Shown in pieces: positions 25,806 to 33,296 of a stretch of DNA of 64,000 nt. The position numbers and the translations under genes were made by a program. Each line of letters starts with the position of its first letter. Positions within the stretch are counted from its first letter, which is position 1. The notes under the pieces were generated by a model that did no database searches, was not told the origin of the DNA, and saw nothing but the letters and a program-made list of their open reading frames with translations. The stretch comes from Christensenellaceae bacterium (GTDB lineage: Bacteria > Bacillota > Clostridia > Christensenellales > CAG-138), in the NCBI GenBank assembly GCA_031261085.1, contig JAISKB010000004.1, forward strand, positions 174,572 to 238,571, given 5' to 3'.

Positions 25806-27602
25806 TTAGATTTGATTTTCGATAAGCGGCGCTTCGCCGGGGCGCACATCGCGGAAGCGGATGCGCTGCCCCGTTACGCGGGGCACGGCATAGCTTAGTA
25901 TGAGGTCGTTGATGGTGTTTTCGTTAAAGCCCGGCACATGCTTCATGGCGGGCGCCAGCCGCTTGATGGCGGCTTTATCGTTGAGGCCCACCAGCTGCAT
26001 CATCAGCTCGGCGGCGGCTTCTACGCTGGGCGCTTCATCGAAGGTGAGGGAAACGGTATCGCCCTCCACCATGATATACAATATGCAGGTATCCGGCGTT
26101 TCCACAAAGCTGGTGAGCAGCGCCATGCGTATCGCGCCGCCCTCGCCCAGCTGCCACAGCGCGCGCGTGCTCACAAGGTGCTCTTCCTCGCGCAGCGCCA
26201 CGCGGGTATCGTGCAGGCCGCCGTCTTTATCGATATACAGCGTGTTGCGCTCGCAGTGCTCGTATACCGTAAGCGCCAGCCCCTTATCGGCCTTGGTAAA
26301 GCGGAGTATATCCGCGCCGGAGGAATAGCAGGTATGCACGTTTTGGATGGGCTGCGGGAAGATTGAACCAGCGGTGTTCTCCAGCCGGTATTCATGGCCG
26401 TGGAGCATGTTGGCAATCGTATCGAACGCCTCGGGGTCGTTGCCCAGGCCCTCCCAATTGAGCCGGGGCGAAAGCACCAGCGAGGAAAGATACTTGGTTA
26501 AGCTCTGCTGGCCCTGCGCGTATTCTGGCAGCGGGGCATCGGCGCCGCCCCAAAAGCAGGCCGTCAGCAGCTGCATCAGGTCGGTTTGCGCAAACAGCTG
26601 TATGCTGCCGCTGAATATGGCCGCCACCGCGTCATATTCCGGCAGCACCACCACATATTGGCCAAACACGCCGTTAAACTGATACCCGTGCGGGGATATC
26701 CACATTTGGTATCCATAGCCGTTTTTGCTCTCGCCGTTTGGGGTCTCGATTTGCGCGCGCGTGGCCTCTTGTATCCAGGCCTCGCTCAGCAGCTGCTTGC
26801 CCTCCCAATTGCCGCGCTGCAGGTAGAGCTGGCCTATTTTGGCCGCGTCCTCCAGCGTGAGGCTAAGGCCCCAGCCGCCCTTTTCGATGTTTTTGGGGCA
26901 GGTTTCCCAGGTGTAGCGGGTGATGCCCAGCGGGTCGAACAGCCGCGGCTTTAAGTAATCTACCAGCGGCATGCCGGCGCGGCGGCACACGATGGCCGCG
27001 AGCATGTAGCTGTTCATGGAGTTGTATTCAAACGTCGTGCCCGGCTCGAACTTGGGGTTGGATTCCAAAAACACGCGCACCCAATCGCCATCCAGCATGG
27101 AGCCCAGCTCGTTGAGCCGCGAACCCGTGGACATGGTGAGCAGGTTCCAAACGGTAACCTGCCGCATGGCCTTGTTTTGCGCGGCGGGCAGGTCGGTGAA
27201 TATATCGCCCAGCTTTTCATCCAGCGAAAGCAGGCCTTCCTCCACCGCAAAGCCTACGGCGGTGGAGGTGATGCTCTTGCTCATGGAATAGAGCATATGG
27301 GGCAAATCGGCGCGGTAGGGCGCCCAATACCCCTCGGCAAATACCTTGCCGTGCCGCAGCAGCATAACGCCGTGCACGCCCAGTATATCGGTTTGCTCGC
27401 TAAGGCTGCGGAACAGCTTTTGCACCACGGCGCTGCTTATGCCCGCCTGCTCCGGCGTACAGCGCGGCAGCGGCGCGCTTTGCGGCGCGCCGGGCACATC
27501 CAGCTTTTGGCGGCGGTAGCCATAGGGCGGCACGCCGCTCATATCATGCTTCATCAGCTTAATCAATAACTCTATACCGCGCATTTGCAATGCGATATCC
27601 AA
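25806..27602 (-). CDS. Beta-lactamase-family serine hydrolase
   Basis: Class C beta-lactamase / penicillin-binding-protein-like hydrolase of 598 residues. The catalytic SMSK (S-x-x-K) lies at residues 106-109, a Tyr-Asn-Ser element (FEYNSMNSYM) follows, and a C-terminal extension of about 200 residues beyond the hydrolase domain is unassigned. No signal peptide is visible. The start is taken as the TTG at 27602 because AAGGAGGG lies 7 bases before it; a GTG (27653) and an ATG (27626) further upstream lack ribosome sites. Substrate unknown; cell-wall peptides or esters are candidates. Confidence 0.85.
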   Translation of the reverse strand: MDIALQMRGIELLIKLMKHDMSGVPPYGYRRQKLDVPGAPQSAPLPRCTPEQAGISSAVVQKLFRSLSEQTDILGVHGVMLLRHGKVFAEGYWAPYRADLPHMLYSMSKSITSTAVGFAVEEGLLSLDEKLGDIFTDLPAAQNKAMRQVTVWNLLTMSTGSRLNELGSMLDGDWVRVFLESNPKFEPGTTFEYNSMNSYMLAAIVCRRAGMPLVDYLKPRLFDPLGITRYTWETCPKNIEKGGWGLSLTLEDAAKIGQLYLQRGNWEGKQLLSEAWIQEATRAQIETPNGESKNGYGYQMWISPHGYQFNGVFGQYVVVLPEYDAVAAIFSGSIQLFAQTDLMQLLTACFWGGADAPLPEYAQGQQSLTKYLSSLVLSPRLNWEGLGNDPEAFDTIANMLHGHEYRLENTAGSIFPQPIQNVHTCYSSGADILRFTKADKGLALTVYEHCERNTLYIDKDGGLHDTRVALREEEHLVSTRALWQLGEGGAIRMALLTSFVETPDTCILYIMVEGDTVSLTFDEAPSVEAAAELMMQLVGLNDKAAIKRLAPAMKHVPGFNENTINDLILSYAVPRVTGQRIRFRDVRPGEAPLIENQI

Positions 27603-27655
27603 CCCTATACCCTCCTTGCCCGTCATACCGGCGGATTCTTTTGTAGTATGCACAA

Positions 27656-28561
27656 TTATGCTTGCTGCAAATCCGGCTCAAGCGGCGCAGCATCCTCTCC
27701 GTCAGGTTCTTTCGGCCATTGCCCGGTTATATCCAAATAAAACGCGGCGTTGGCGGCATTCATATAGGGGGTTAACCACAGCAACCCGATGCCGGCCGTT
27801 AAGATGGCAAGCAAACCCCAGCCCAAAAAGCTTAGCCTTAAGCCAAACAGCTTCCCCTTTTTGCCACGCATGAGCGTCGCGCTATCCCGCACGCATTCAC
27901 GAATGCCCTTGTGCGGATATTGCGCCATGAGGCAGGAAGCCATAGAATAACGCATGCCAGCGATGATTACGAAAATAAGAGAAGCCACCCGCAGCAACCC
28001 AATGAGGATTCCCCAAGCGGCCATCCATACAGCCTGTGTCAATCCTGCAAATACCGTTGTCGAAAGTATGGTCGCCACAACCGTAGGCAAATACCACACA
28101 AGCATCAATAGCGTTATATACAAAAGCAATCCGCACGCTTTCAATAAGATATGAAACCGTGAAAACAGCGTATGGAACTTAGGTGTTTCTCCGATGACAA
28201 GGCCGATGTAATACCGATGATGCCCCAATGCGACCGCAGCGGAAATAAGCGTCCAAGCCAGCGATACCAAGATGCTGACAAGGAACATGCGGGGCAATAC
28301 GGATAAAATTAACGGTTTTGGCAGCAAATTATTGATAAAATTGAGCACAGGATTAAGGTAACTGCCAATGGGGGATGCGATGGGAGCATAATTGCTTATA
28401 TTCAACCAACTGGTATAAGTATCAATAGCTGCACCTGCCGCCGTGCCGTTCACGCTGGTGCCAGCCAGCAAGGCGACTACCAGCGACGCCAACAGCGCCC
28501 TGCCCCAGTTCCCTTTAAGGCGGCTTAAAGCGATACCCTTATAATTTAAATTTTTACGCAT
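27656..28561 (-). CDS. DUF975 membrane protein, copy A
   Basis: Polytopic membrane protein of 301 residues with about six hydrophobic helices. The opening RKNLNYKGIALSRLKGNWGRALLASLV and the late FGLRLSFLGWGLLAILTAGIGLLWLTPYM segment match the DUF975 family, whose role is unknown. It is a paralogue of the gene directly upstream (28592-29509): the two share the KGNWG start, GMRYSMASCLMAQYPHKGIRE-type block and the FYLDITGQWPKE end. This copy is more A+T-rich than its partner. The short acidic C-terminal tail differs. Confidence 0.88.
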   Translation of the reverse strand: MRKNLNYKGIALSRLKGNWGRALLASLVVALLAGTSVNGTAAGAAIDTYTSWLNISNYAPIASPIGSYLNPVLNFINNLLPKPLILSVLPRMFLVSILVSLAWTLISAAVALGHHRYYIGLVIGETPKFHTLFSRFHILLKACGLLLYITLLMLVWYLPTVVATILSTTVFAGLTQAVWMAAWGILIGLLRVASLIFVIIAGMRYSMASCLMAQYPHKGIRECVRDSATLMRGKKGKLFGLRLSFLGWGLLAILTAGIGLLWLTPYMNAANAAFYLDITGQWPKEPDGEDAAPLEPDLQQA

Positions 28562-28591
28562 ACTGCCCTCCCCTTTTTTATACGGTTAAGG

Positions 28592-29509
28592 TTATACCTG
28601 CGTGCCCTCCTGCGAATCCGGCGCAAGCTGCGGCGGCGTCACATACCAGGCCTCCTCTTCCTTGGGCAGTTGGCCGGTTATATCGAGGTAGAACGCGGCG
28701 AAGGTAGCTTCCATATAAGGTGTTAGCCATAAAGTGCCTATGCCCAGCGTTAGCCCCGCCAGCAGCCCCCAGCCTATAAAGCCCAGCTCCACGCAGAACA
28801 AGCGCCACTTGTTGCCCGCCATAATCGCCTTGCTATCCCGTATGCTCTCGCGGATGCCCTTTTCGGGATACTGCGCCATAAGATAGGTTGCCATCGCATA
28901 GCGGTAGGCGGCGACGATCATGGGGATGATGGAAGCGAAGATTGCGACCAGCATAATGGCGAGCAATAGAGCCGGCCCTATGCCTGTAGGCGGCGCAAGT
29001 GCCACCAGCACGCCAAATATTATGGCCACCGCGACCACGGGCAAGTACCACAGCATCAGCAGCAGCCCTTCGTACAAAATTAAACCCCACGCTTTAAATA
29101 TGATGCGGAACCGCGAGAACAGCGTGTCGAACTTAGGCTTTTCCCCTGCGATTAGGCCTATGTAGTAGCGCTCGTGCCCCAGCGTGATGGCGGAGGTGAT
29201 GAGCAGCCACGCCAGCCCAACCACCAGGCCAATAACCGCAACGCCGATAATAAAGGACTTAAACCACGGCTGCTGCAAAACGTTCTCAATGCTTTCGACA
29301 ATTTCGCCTTCAAAGCCGCTATAATCGGGTATTGGGGATGCGTTGCCGCCGCCGCTGTTGAACACATTGCCAAAGCTGGTGCTAAACGATAGGGCGCTGC
29401 CGCCGCCGCCGGATAGCAATCCGGCCACCAGCGATACCAGCACGGCCCAGCCCCAGTTCCCCTTTAGGCGACTCAACGCGATCTTTTTATATTGTTTGCT
29501 CCTGCGCAT
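28592..29509 (-). CDS. DUF975 membrane protein, copy B
   Basis: 305-residue paralogue of the downstream DUF975 gene, about 30 bases away on the same strand. It has the same plan of about six transmembrane helices, with a Gly/Ser/Asn-rich loop (residues 35-65) after the first helix that is longer than in copy A. Conserved elements are IALSRLKGNWGWAVL, ITLGHERYYIGLIAGEKPKFDTLFSRF and FYLDITGQLPKEEE. Codon usage is G+C-rich like the backbone. Function unknown; a tandem duplication followed by divergence, or acquisition of copy A, explains the pair. Confidence 0.9.
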   Translation of the reverse strand: MRRSKQYKKIALSRLKGNWGWAVLVSLVAGLLSGGGGSALSFSTSFGNVFNSGGGNASPIPDYSGFEGEIVESIENVLQQPWFKSFIIGVAVIGLVVGLAWLLITSAITLGHERYYIGLIAGEKPKFDTLFSRFRIIFKAWGLILYEGLLLMLWYLPVVAVAIIFGVLVALAPPTGIGPALLLAIMLVAIFASIIPMIVAAYRYAMATYLMAQYPEKGIRESIRDSKAIMAGNKWRLFCVELGFIGWGLLAGLTLGIGTLWLTPYMEATFAAFYLDITGQLPKEEEAWYVTPPQLAPDSQEGTQV

Positions 29510-29542
29510 AGTGCTTTCCCTCCTAAATTATGATGTTAAATT

Positions 29543-29884
29543 TCACGACTCACAGCCGTCGCAGCCTTCACAGCCCTCTTCGTCACAGTCGGGCTCTTCG
29601 GCCAGCAACGCTTCCACAATAGCTGTGAGCGCATCCATCTTATCCTCATCGGCGGGCAAAAATTCTTCGGTATCCCCGTTTTCGACCACTTTAAATATGT
29701 ATAGCTCCTGCTCGTATTCGCTATCCGTGTCGGCATCCGCTTCGGCATCCTGCTCGGGGAGGTTCAGGTCGGTAAGCACGGCGTATACCTCGCCCTCATG
29801 CTCAAAGTAATCGAGCACATCCAATTCCAGCTCGTGGCCCTCTTCATCGGTAAACGTGACAAAATCGCGTTCTATTTCTTCCAT
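29543..29884 (-). CDS. DUF1292 protein
   Basis: Small acidic cytosolic protein of 113 residues of the DUF1292 (YrzB-like) family: FVTFTDEEGHELELDVLDYFEHEGEVYAVL forms the beta-rich core, followed by a highly acidic linker and VVENGDTEEFLPADEDK. The C-terminus has a Cys-rich tail, CDEEGCEGCDGCES, not typical of the family core; it could bind a metal, which is an inference from the four cysteines. Function of the family is unknown. It is transcribed toward the DUF975 genes. Confidence 0.88.
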   Translation of the reverse strand: MEEIERDFVTFTDEEGHELELDVLDYFEHEGEVYAVLTDLNLPEQDAEADADTDSEYEQELYIFKVVENGDTEEFLPADEDKMDALTAIVEALLAEEPDCDEEGCEGCDGCES

Positions 29885-30015
29885 AGCGGTATCCGCCTTT
29901 CCTTATATTGCTAACATTGTAACCCATCCCAGCCCTTCCCGCAAGGAGTATGCGCGCGCTGTTTGGCCTCGGGTAGTTAGCCTCCAGCGTACCCCGTCAG
30001 AAAAATCAATTTGTA

Positions 30016-30044
30016 TTGCATTTGTCATACATTTTGGATATACT
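30016..30044 (+). promoter_or_regulatory. Promoter of the DinJ/YafQ-type module
   Basis: TTGCAT (30016-30021) and TATACT (30039-30044) with a 17-base spacer, 32 bases upstream of the antitoxin start. A GAAAGGAG ribosome site precedes the ATG. Confidence 0.75.
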
Positions 30045-30076
30045 ATTATTAAGGCTACTCGAAAGGAGTTTTTGTT

Positions 30077-30370
30077 ATGGCTAAGACGGCAGTTATCAAT
30101 GTCCGGACTGAACCGGATATTAAAGCGCAGGCAGAAAGCTTGTATAACAGCATGGGCGTGTCGCTCTCCGATGCAATCAATATGTTTCTCTACAAATCCC
30201 TCGACTACCGCGGGCTTCCGTTTGAATTGTGCCGTGAAATTCCCAACGCCGAAACCATCGCCGCAATGAAGGAAGCGGAAGACATCACCAGCGGGAAAAT
30301 TCAGTCCAAGTCCTATGCGTCTTTCAAGGATATGCTCGACGATGCCCTCACCGACAACGGGGAGGAATGA
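30077..30370 (+). CDS. RelB/DinJ family antitoxin
   Basis: Ribbon-helix-helix antitoxin of 97 residues. The N-terminal strand TAVINVRTEPDIKAQAESLYNSMGVSLSDAINMFLYKSL is the DinJ-type RHH DNA-binding domain, and the C-terminal half would cover the toxin. It lies 3 bases before the toxin start. The operon is expected to be autorepressed. Base composition is lower in G+C than in nearby housekeeping genes. Confidence 0.93.
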   Translation: MAKTAVINVRTEPDIKAQAESLYNSMGVSLSDAINMFLYKSLDYRGLPFELCREIPNAETIAAMKEAEDITSGKIQSKSYASFKDMLDDALTDNGEE

Positions 30371-30373
30371 ACC

Positions 30374-30652
30374 TTGTTAGAGCTCAAACAAACCACCCAA
30401 TTCAAGAAGGACCTGCAGCGTATGGTAAAGCGCGGCACGGATATTGGACTTCTTGACGAGGTCATATTTTTGTTGCGGGAGCGCAAGCCTCTCCCCGCAA
30501 AGTATGAAGACCACCCCTTAACCGGCAATTGGGCAGGCTACCGAGACTGCCACATTCGGCCCGACTGGCTGCTGATTTACAGAATTAACGATGAAGCCCT
30601 GGTTCTGACGGCAACCCGTACCGGCACGCACAGCGAAATCTTTCAGAGGTAA
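30374..30652 (+). CDS. YafQ family mRNA interferase toxin
   Basis: Ribosome-dependent mRNA endonuclease of the YafQ branch of the RelE superfamily, 92 residues. Diagnostic residues are H-P-L-T-G-N-W-A-G-Y-R-D-C-H and PDWLLIYR, with a C-terminal His in TGTHSEIF that corresponds to the catalytic histidine. It starts with TTG at 30374, supported by GGAGG 8 bases upstream, the tail of the antitoxin gene. It pairs with the preceding DinJ-type antitoxin. Confidence 0.93.
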   Translation: MLELKQTTQFKKDLQRMVKRGTDIGLLDEVIFLLRERKPLPAKYEDHPLTGNWAGYRDCHIRPDWLLIYRINDEALVLTATRTGTHSEIFQR

Positions 30653-30758
30653 TGAATCTCCTCAAAAACCGCAAAAAACTTAATTAAAGAAAAGCGGGGA
30701 GCATACATCGTGATTCTTACGGCAGTATGCTGCCGCAATGCCAATAGAGGTTTATTCT

Positions 30759-31226
30759 ATGTTTCAAAGCAAGTGGGAAATAGGCTATGCCGCCAAAGAA
30801 GCGCTGGCGCTGCGGCGCGAGGTATTCGTTCAGGAGCAGGGCGTGGCCGAGGATGAGGAATTCAGCCCCATAGACGCCTTTGCCGCGCATGTATATGTGT
30901 GGGATGAAAAGGGGCCTATCGCCGCCGGGCGCATGTACCCGGGGGGCGGGGCTACGCTGCGCATCGGCCGCATCGCGGTGGCGCCCGCGCACCGGGCCGA
31001 GCCCTTCGACGAGCTGGTGCTGCGCATTTTGCTCGATAAAGCGGGGCAAACGCCCTATACGACCATTGCCGCCACGCTCAGCCCCGAGGAGTCGCCGCTC
31101 TATGCCCGGTTTGGGTTTGCGCGGCAGGGCAAGCCGCCGGCCCAATACATACGCGGGCAGATGCGGGCCACCTATGCCGTGCCGCGGGATGCGATTATAT
31201 GGGACAGCCCCTGCAAGCACATGTGA
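30759..31226 (+). CDS. GNAT family N-acetyltransferase
   Basis: Acetyl-CoA dependent acetyltransferase of 155 residues. The core LRIGRIAVAPAHRAEPFDELVLRILLDKA contains the acetyl-CoA-binding segment, though its usual R/Q-x-x-G-x-G/A is altered to APAHRAEPF, and PLYARFGFARQGKP is the late GNAT motif. The N-terminus (VFVQEQGVAEDEE) resembles ElaA/YjcF-type GNATs. I prefer the ATG at 30759, which has AGAGG 8 bases upstream, to one 7 codons earlier. Substrate unknown. Confidence 0.87.
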   Translation: MFQSKWEIGYAAKEALALRREVFVQEQGVAEDEEFSPIDAFAAHVYVWDEKGPIAAGRMYPGGGATLRIGRIAVAPAHRAEPFDELVLRILLDKAGQTPYTTIAATLSPEESPLYARFGFARQGKPPAQYIRGQMRATYAVPRDAIIWDSPCKHM

Positions 31227-31257
31227 ATACGGTTTGCCGCCAAGCTGAAAAAACCGC

Positions 31258-31286
31258 TTGCATTCAGGGCAAAAATTCGTTATACT
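31258..31286 (+). promoter_or_regulatory. Promoter of tRNA-Thr
   Basis: TTGCAT (31258-31263) and TATACT (31281-31286) with a 17-base spacer, about 70 bases upstream of the tRNA. Confidence 0.78.
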
Positions 31287-31356
31287 ATTTAACGTTCTGG
31301 ACGGGCTCGCTTTGGCCGCGCGCGATGCGCCCAAATTAAGCCCCGCAGCCCCATAT

Positions 31357-31432
31357 GCTGGTGTAGCTCAGTAGGTAGAGCACGTCATTGGTAATGACGA
31401 GGTAGTCAGTTCGAATCTGATCACCAGCTCCA
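31357..31432 (+). tRNA. tRNA-Thr (anticodon GGT)
   Basis: A 76-base cloverleaf with the CCA end encoded. Acceptor arms GCTGGTG / CACCAGC pair, the D-arm reads GCTC..GAGC, the anticodon stem CGTCA / TGACG encloses TTGGTAA with anticodon GGT (reads ACC and ACU), and the T-arm holds TTCGAATC. It is a single tRNA with its own promoter and terminator. Confidence 0.97.
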
Positions 31433-31467
31433 AAAAGCCCCGCAAACGCTGTGTTTGCGGGGCTTTT
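31433..31467 (+). terminator. Terminator of tRNA-Thr
   Basis: AAAAGCCCCGCAAAC / GTTTGCGGGGCTTTT forms a perfect 15-base stem with a 5-base loop directly after the tRNA. Confidence 0.9.
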
Positions 31468-31525
31468 GCCATCTAAAAAACACCGCCCCGCCCTCCGGGC
31501 GCGGTGGCCGATAGGGGGCCTGCGG

Positions 31526-31846
31526 CTAGAGCTCTTGGGTCAAGTCCATCTTAGCGTATAGGATGCGGTGAACCTCGACCAGCTTTTTTGGCTCTATGAC
31601 CGTATAAAAGATATGATAGTTCTCTACGGGCAGCATACGGTACTCGGTTTTTAAGGGCTTCACCAAGCGATAGGCGGGGAACGCATAGGGGAATTCTTCA
31701 AGCCGGGCGATGGCCTCCTCCAGTTTCTCTGCAATGAGCAGGGCCGATTTCGGTGCATGGAGTACATCCGCAATGTATAGCATGAGGCCATATAAATCCT
31801 CCCGCGCTGCGGGAAGATAGCGCAACGCGTAATGCTGCTCACTCAT
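31526..31846 (-). CDS. RelE/ParE family toxin
   Basis: Toxin of 106 residues with the RelE/ParE plan: LRYLPAAREDLYGLMLYIADVLHAPKSALLIAEKLEEAIARLEEFPYAFPAYR followed by TEYRMLPVENYHIFYTVIEPKKLVEVHRILYAKMD. The V-x-N-Y-x-I-F-Y strand and VHRILY near the C-terminus are typical of the ParE side. It overlaps its antitoxin gene by 8 bases on the minus strand. Target (gyrase or mRNA) undetermined. Confidence 0.9.
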   Translation of the reverse strand: MSEQHYALRYLPAAREDLYGLMLYIADVLHAPKSALLIAEKLEEAIARLEEFPYAFPAYRLVKPLKTEYRMLPVENYHIFYTVIEPKKLVEVHRILYAKMDLTQEL

Positions 31847-32120
31847 CCGCCAATCTTCCCGTCAGCTGCTTCTTTAGCTCGGCAAAAACCTCCTTGTGGG
31901 AAAACCGCTGGTTTGTCGTCCGGGCTTCCAATTCGGCTTCTTTGAGTTTGAAGTAGACTTCGCTTTCAAACTGCATCTTCTCATATGCCTCACTGCTCAT
32001 AACGACCATATCGGCATATCCGTTCTTGGTCAAAAAAACGGGCTGCTTGCTTTCGTGCACGATGCTGGAAATCTCGGCAAAGTTGTTGCGCAAGTCGGAT
32101 ACCGGCCGAATCTGCGGCAT
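31839..32120 (-). CDS. Phd/YefM family antitoxin
   Basis: Antitoxin of 93 residues from the ATG at 32120 (MPQIRPVSDLRNNFAEISSIVHESKQPVFLTKNGYADMVVMS), the standard Phd/YefM N-terminal domain. GGAGG lies 8 bases before this ATG; an in-frame ATG five codons upstream overlaps that site and is less likely. The promoter 30 bases upstream carries a perfect palindrome suited to autorepression by the antitoxin-toxin complex. It is not the same subgroup as the 20.6 kb pair, judged from the sequences. Confidence 0.93.
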   Translation of the reverse strand: MPQIRPVSDLRNNFAEISSIVHESKQPVFLTKNGYADMVVMSSEAYEKMQFESEVYFKLKEAELEARTTNQRFSHKEVFAELKKQLTGRLADE

Positions 32121-32150
32121 TTGAAGCACCTCCATTCAGTAGCTTTATCC

Positions 32151-32180
32151 GATTTTATCATAATTATGATAAAATCACAA
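32151..32180 (-). promoter_or_regulatory. Promoter with 26-base perfect palindrome (operator of toxin-antitoxin operon)
   Basis: On the minus strand TTGTGA (32175-32180) and TAAAAT (32152-32157) are 17 bases apart. A perfect inverted repeat, GATTTTATCATAA with its exact complement, spans 32151-32176 and covers the whole spacer and -10 box. Such placement is typical of an operator bound by the encoded antitoxin; binding is inferred. Confidence 0.78.
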
Positions 32181-32249
32181 CAGCCGTTTCGTGTGCTCCA
32201 AGCAGGCCGGCCATTTTGAACAGGCCGAAGGGGTTGCCGCAAGCTCGGT

Positions 32250-32480
32250 TTACAGCTTTTTATCCTCGCCCGGTTCTATCCGCTTGTATTCCAGTATATC
32301 GCCGGGCTGGCAGTCCAAAACATCGCAGATGGCGTCCAGTGTGGAGAAGCGGATTGCGCTGATTTTTCCTGTCTTGATGTTTGATAGATTTACATTTGCA
32401 ATCCCAACCCTGGACGCGAGCTCTCCAAGCGATATTTTTCTGTCGGCCATCATTCGGTCAAGGCGTAAAATAATTGCCAT
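32250..32480 (-). CDS. XRE family helix-turn-helix regulator
   Basis: Small DNA-binding protein of 76 residues. The helix-turn-helix is SLGELASRVGIANVNLSNIKTG (about 17-38), close to the YozG/Cro-CI type, followed by RFSTLDAICDVLDCQPGDILEY. It lies 9 bases after the DUF2975 gene; DUF2975 and XRE genes are frequently paired. It could regulate their shared promoter, where two direct repeats lie, but that is inferred. Confidence 0.93.
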   Translation of the reverse strand: MAIILRLDRMMADRKISLGELASRVGIANVNLSNIKTGKISAIRFSTLDAICDVLDCQPGDILEYKRIEPGEDKKL

Positions 32481-32489
32481 TTCTCCACC

Positions 32490-33023
32490 TCACAGGGTCG
32501 TATCGCTCTCGTTTTGCAGCGCGCAGCCATAGTCGAATATCAGGCACAGCACCCAAACGATTCCCGCCGCGAGAAACCCGACAATCCCCGTCACCACGCC
32601 CACGCAGAGCAAGGCAATCGCCAGCCGCTTAAACTTCTTCACAACGTCCTCGCGAAACGGCGAGCCGTTATCGCGCAATGCCAGAAAGATGCTTTTGGCG
32701 TGCGCCAGCACGACGATGGTGAATGCCGTGCGCAAAACATCACCAAAGCTGAATGTCAAAAAGTCGAAGCCCGAAAGGTCAACGCCGGATTCGCCCATGA
32801 TGAATATCGGCATATAGATTTTGAATTCGCCTAATTTGAACAGAATCGGCACCTCTATGCTTTTCCCGCCAAGTATAACGGTACCGGTATGGAGCGCCAG
32901 CGTCGTCATAAACCACGAAACAACCTCCACCGCTCCCACTACGATGAACGCTATAAACGCGATTTTCAGCAGGATGTATATGACCTTGCTGAAGCGTCTG
33001 ATTCTCTCTGTGTGTGTTTCCAT
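32490..33023 (-). CDS. DUF2975 membrane protein
   Basis: 177-residue membrane protein with four predicted transmembrane helices (about 12-38, 65-80, 95-125, 145-172) of the DUF2975 family, function unknown. The ATG at 33023 (METHTERIRRFSKVIYILLK) follows AGAGGA by 7 bases; an in-frame extension upstream has no ribosome site. The motif DNGSPFREDVVKKFKRLAIALL (loop plus helix) is the family's best-conserved stretch. Likely co-transcribed with the XRE gene downstream. Confidence 0.88.
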   Translation of the reverse strand: METHTERIRRFSKVIYILLKIAFIAFIVVGAVEVVSWFMTTLALHTGTVILGGKSIEVPILFKLGEFKIYMPIFIMGESGVDLSGFDFLTFSFGDVLRTAFTIVVLAHAKSIFLALRDNGSPFREDVVKKFKRLAIALLCVGVVTGIVGFLAAGIVWVLCLIFDYGCALQNESDTTL

Positions 33024-33072
33024 TTTAAAATCCTCTTTTCCATATTTTTCCTGCGTCCAATTGAACAAGAGC

Positions 33073-33121
33073 ATTATAGCACATGGTTTAACGTTTATCA
33101 ACCTGTTTTTAACGATTATCA
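33073..33121 (-). promoter_or_regulatory. Promoter of DUF2975/XRE operon with two direct repeats
   Basis: On the minus strand TTGATA (33096-33101), a 17-base spacer and TATAAT (33073-33078, extended TGC). Two near-identical sites, TGATAAACGTTAAA (33087-33100) and TGATAATCGTTAAA (33108-33121), lie exactly 21 bases apart, i.e. two helical turns; the first overlaps the -35 box. They are candidate regulator sites. The rest of the gap 33024-33240 shows nothing I can assign. Confidence 0.7.
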
Positions 33122-33240
33122 TAAATTATTTTATTGTTTTCGTGTTTCGCCCTCGAGCGTTCGCACATAGTGGTGCCATGAGGCAAGTGCAAAGCCCGAA
33201 AACAGCACTTGCCGCAACAGGCCAAAGTGATTCTTGCTAT

Positions 33241-33274
33241 AAAAAACCTCCCCGCCTTAAAACGGGCGGGGAGG
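33241..33274 (-). terminator. Terminator of the peptidoglycan-binding/LysM gene
   Basis: On the minus strand CCTCCCCGCC / GGCGGGGAGG followed by TTTTTT, just after the stop at 33297. Confidence 0.9.
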
Positions 33275-33296
33275 CAGAGGGGGTAAAGAACCCGGT

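Noticed and set aside
31357..32180. tRNA-Thr as an integration site of a mobile element.
   Set aside because: No integrase gene and no repeat of the tRNA 3' end was found downstream.
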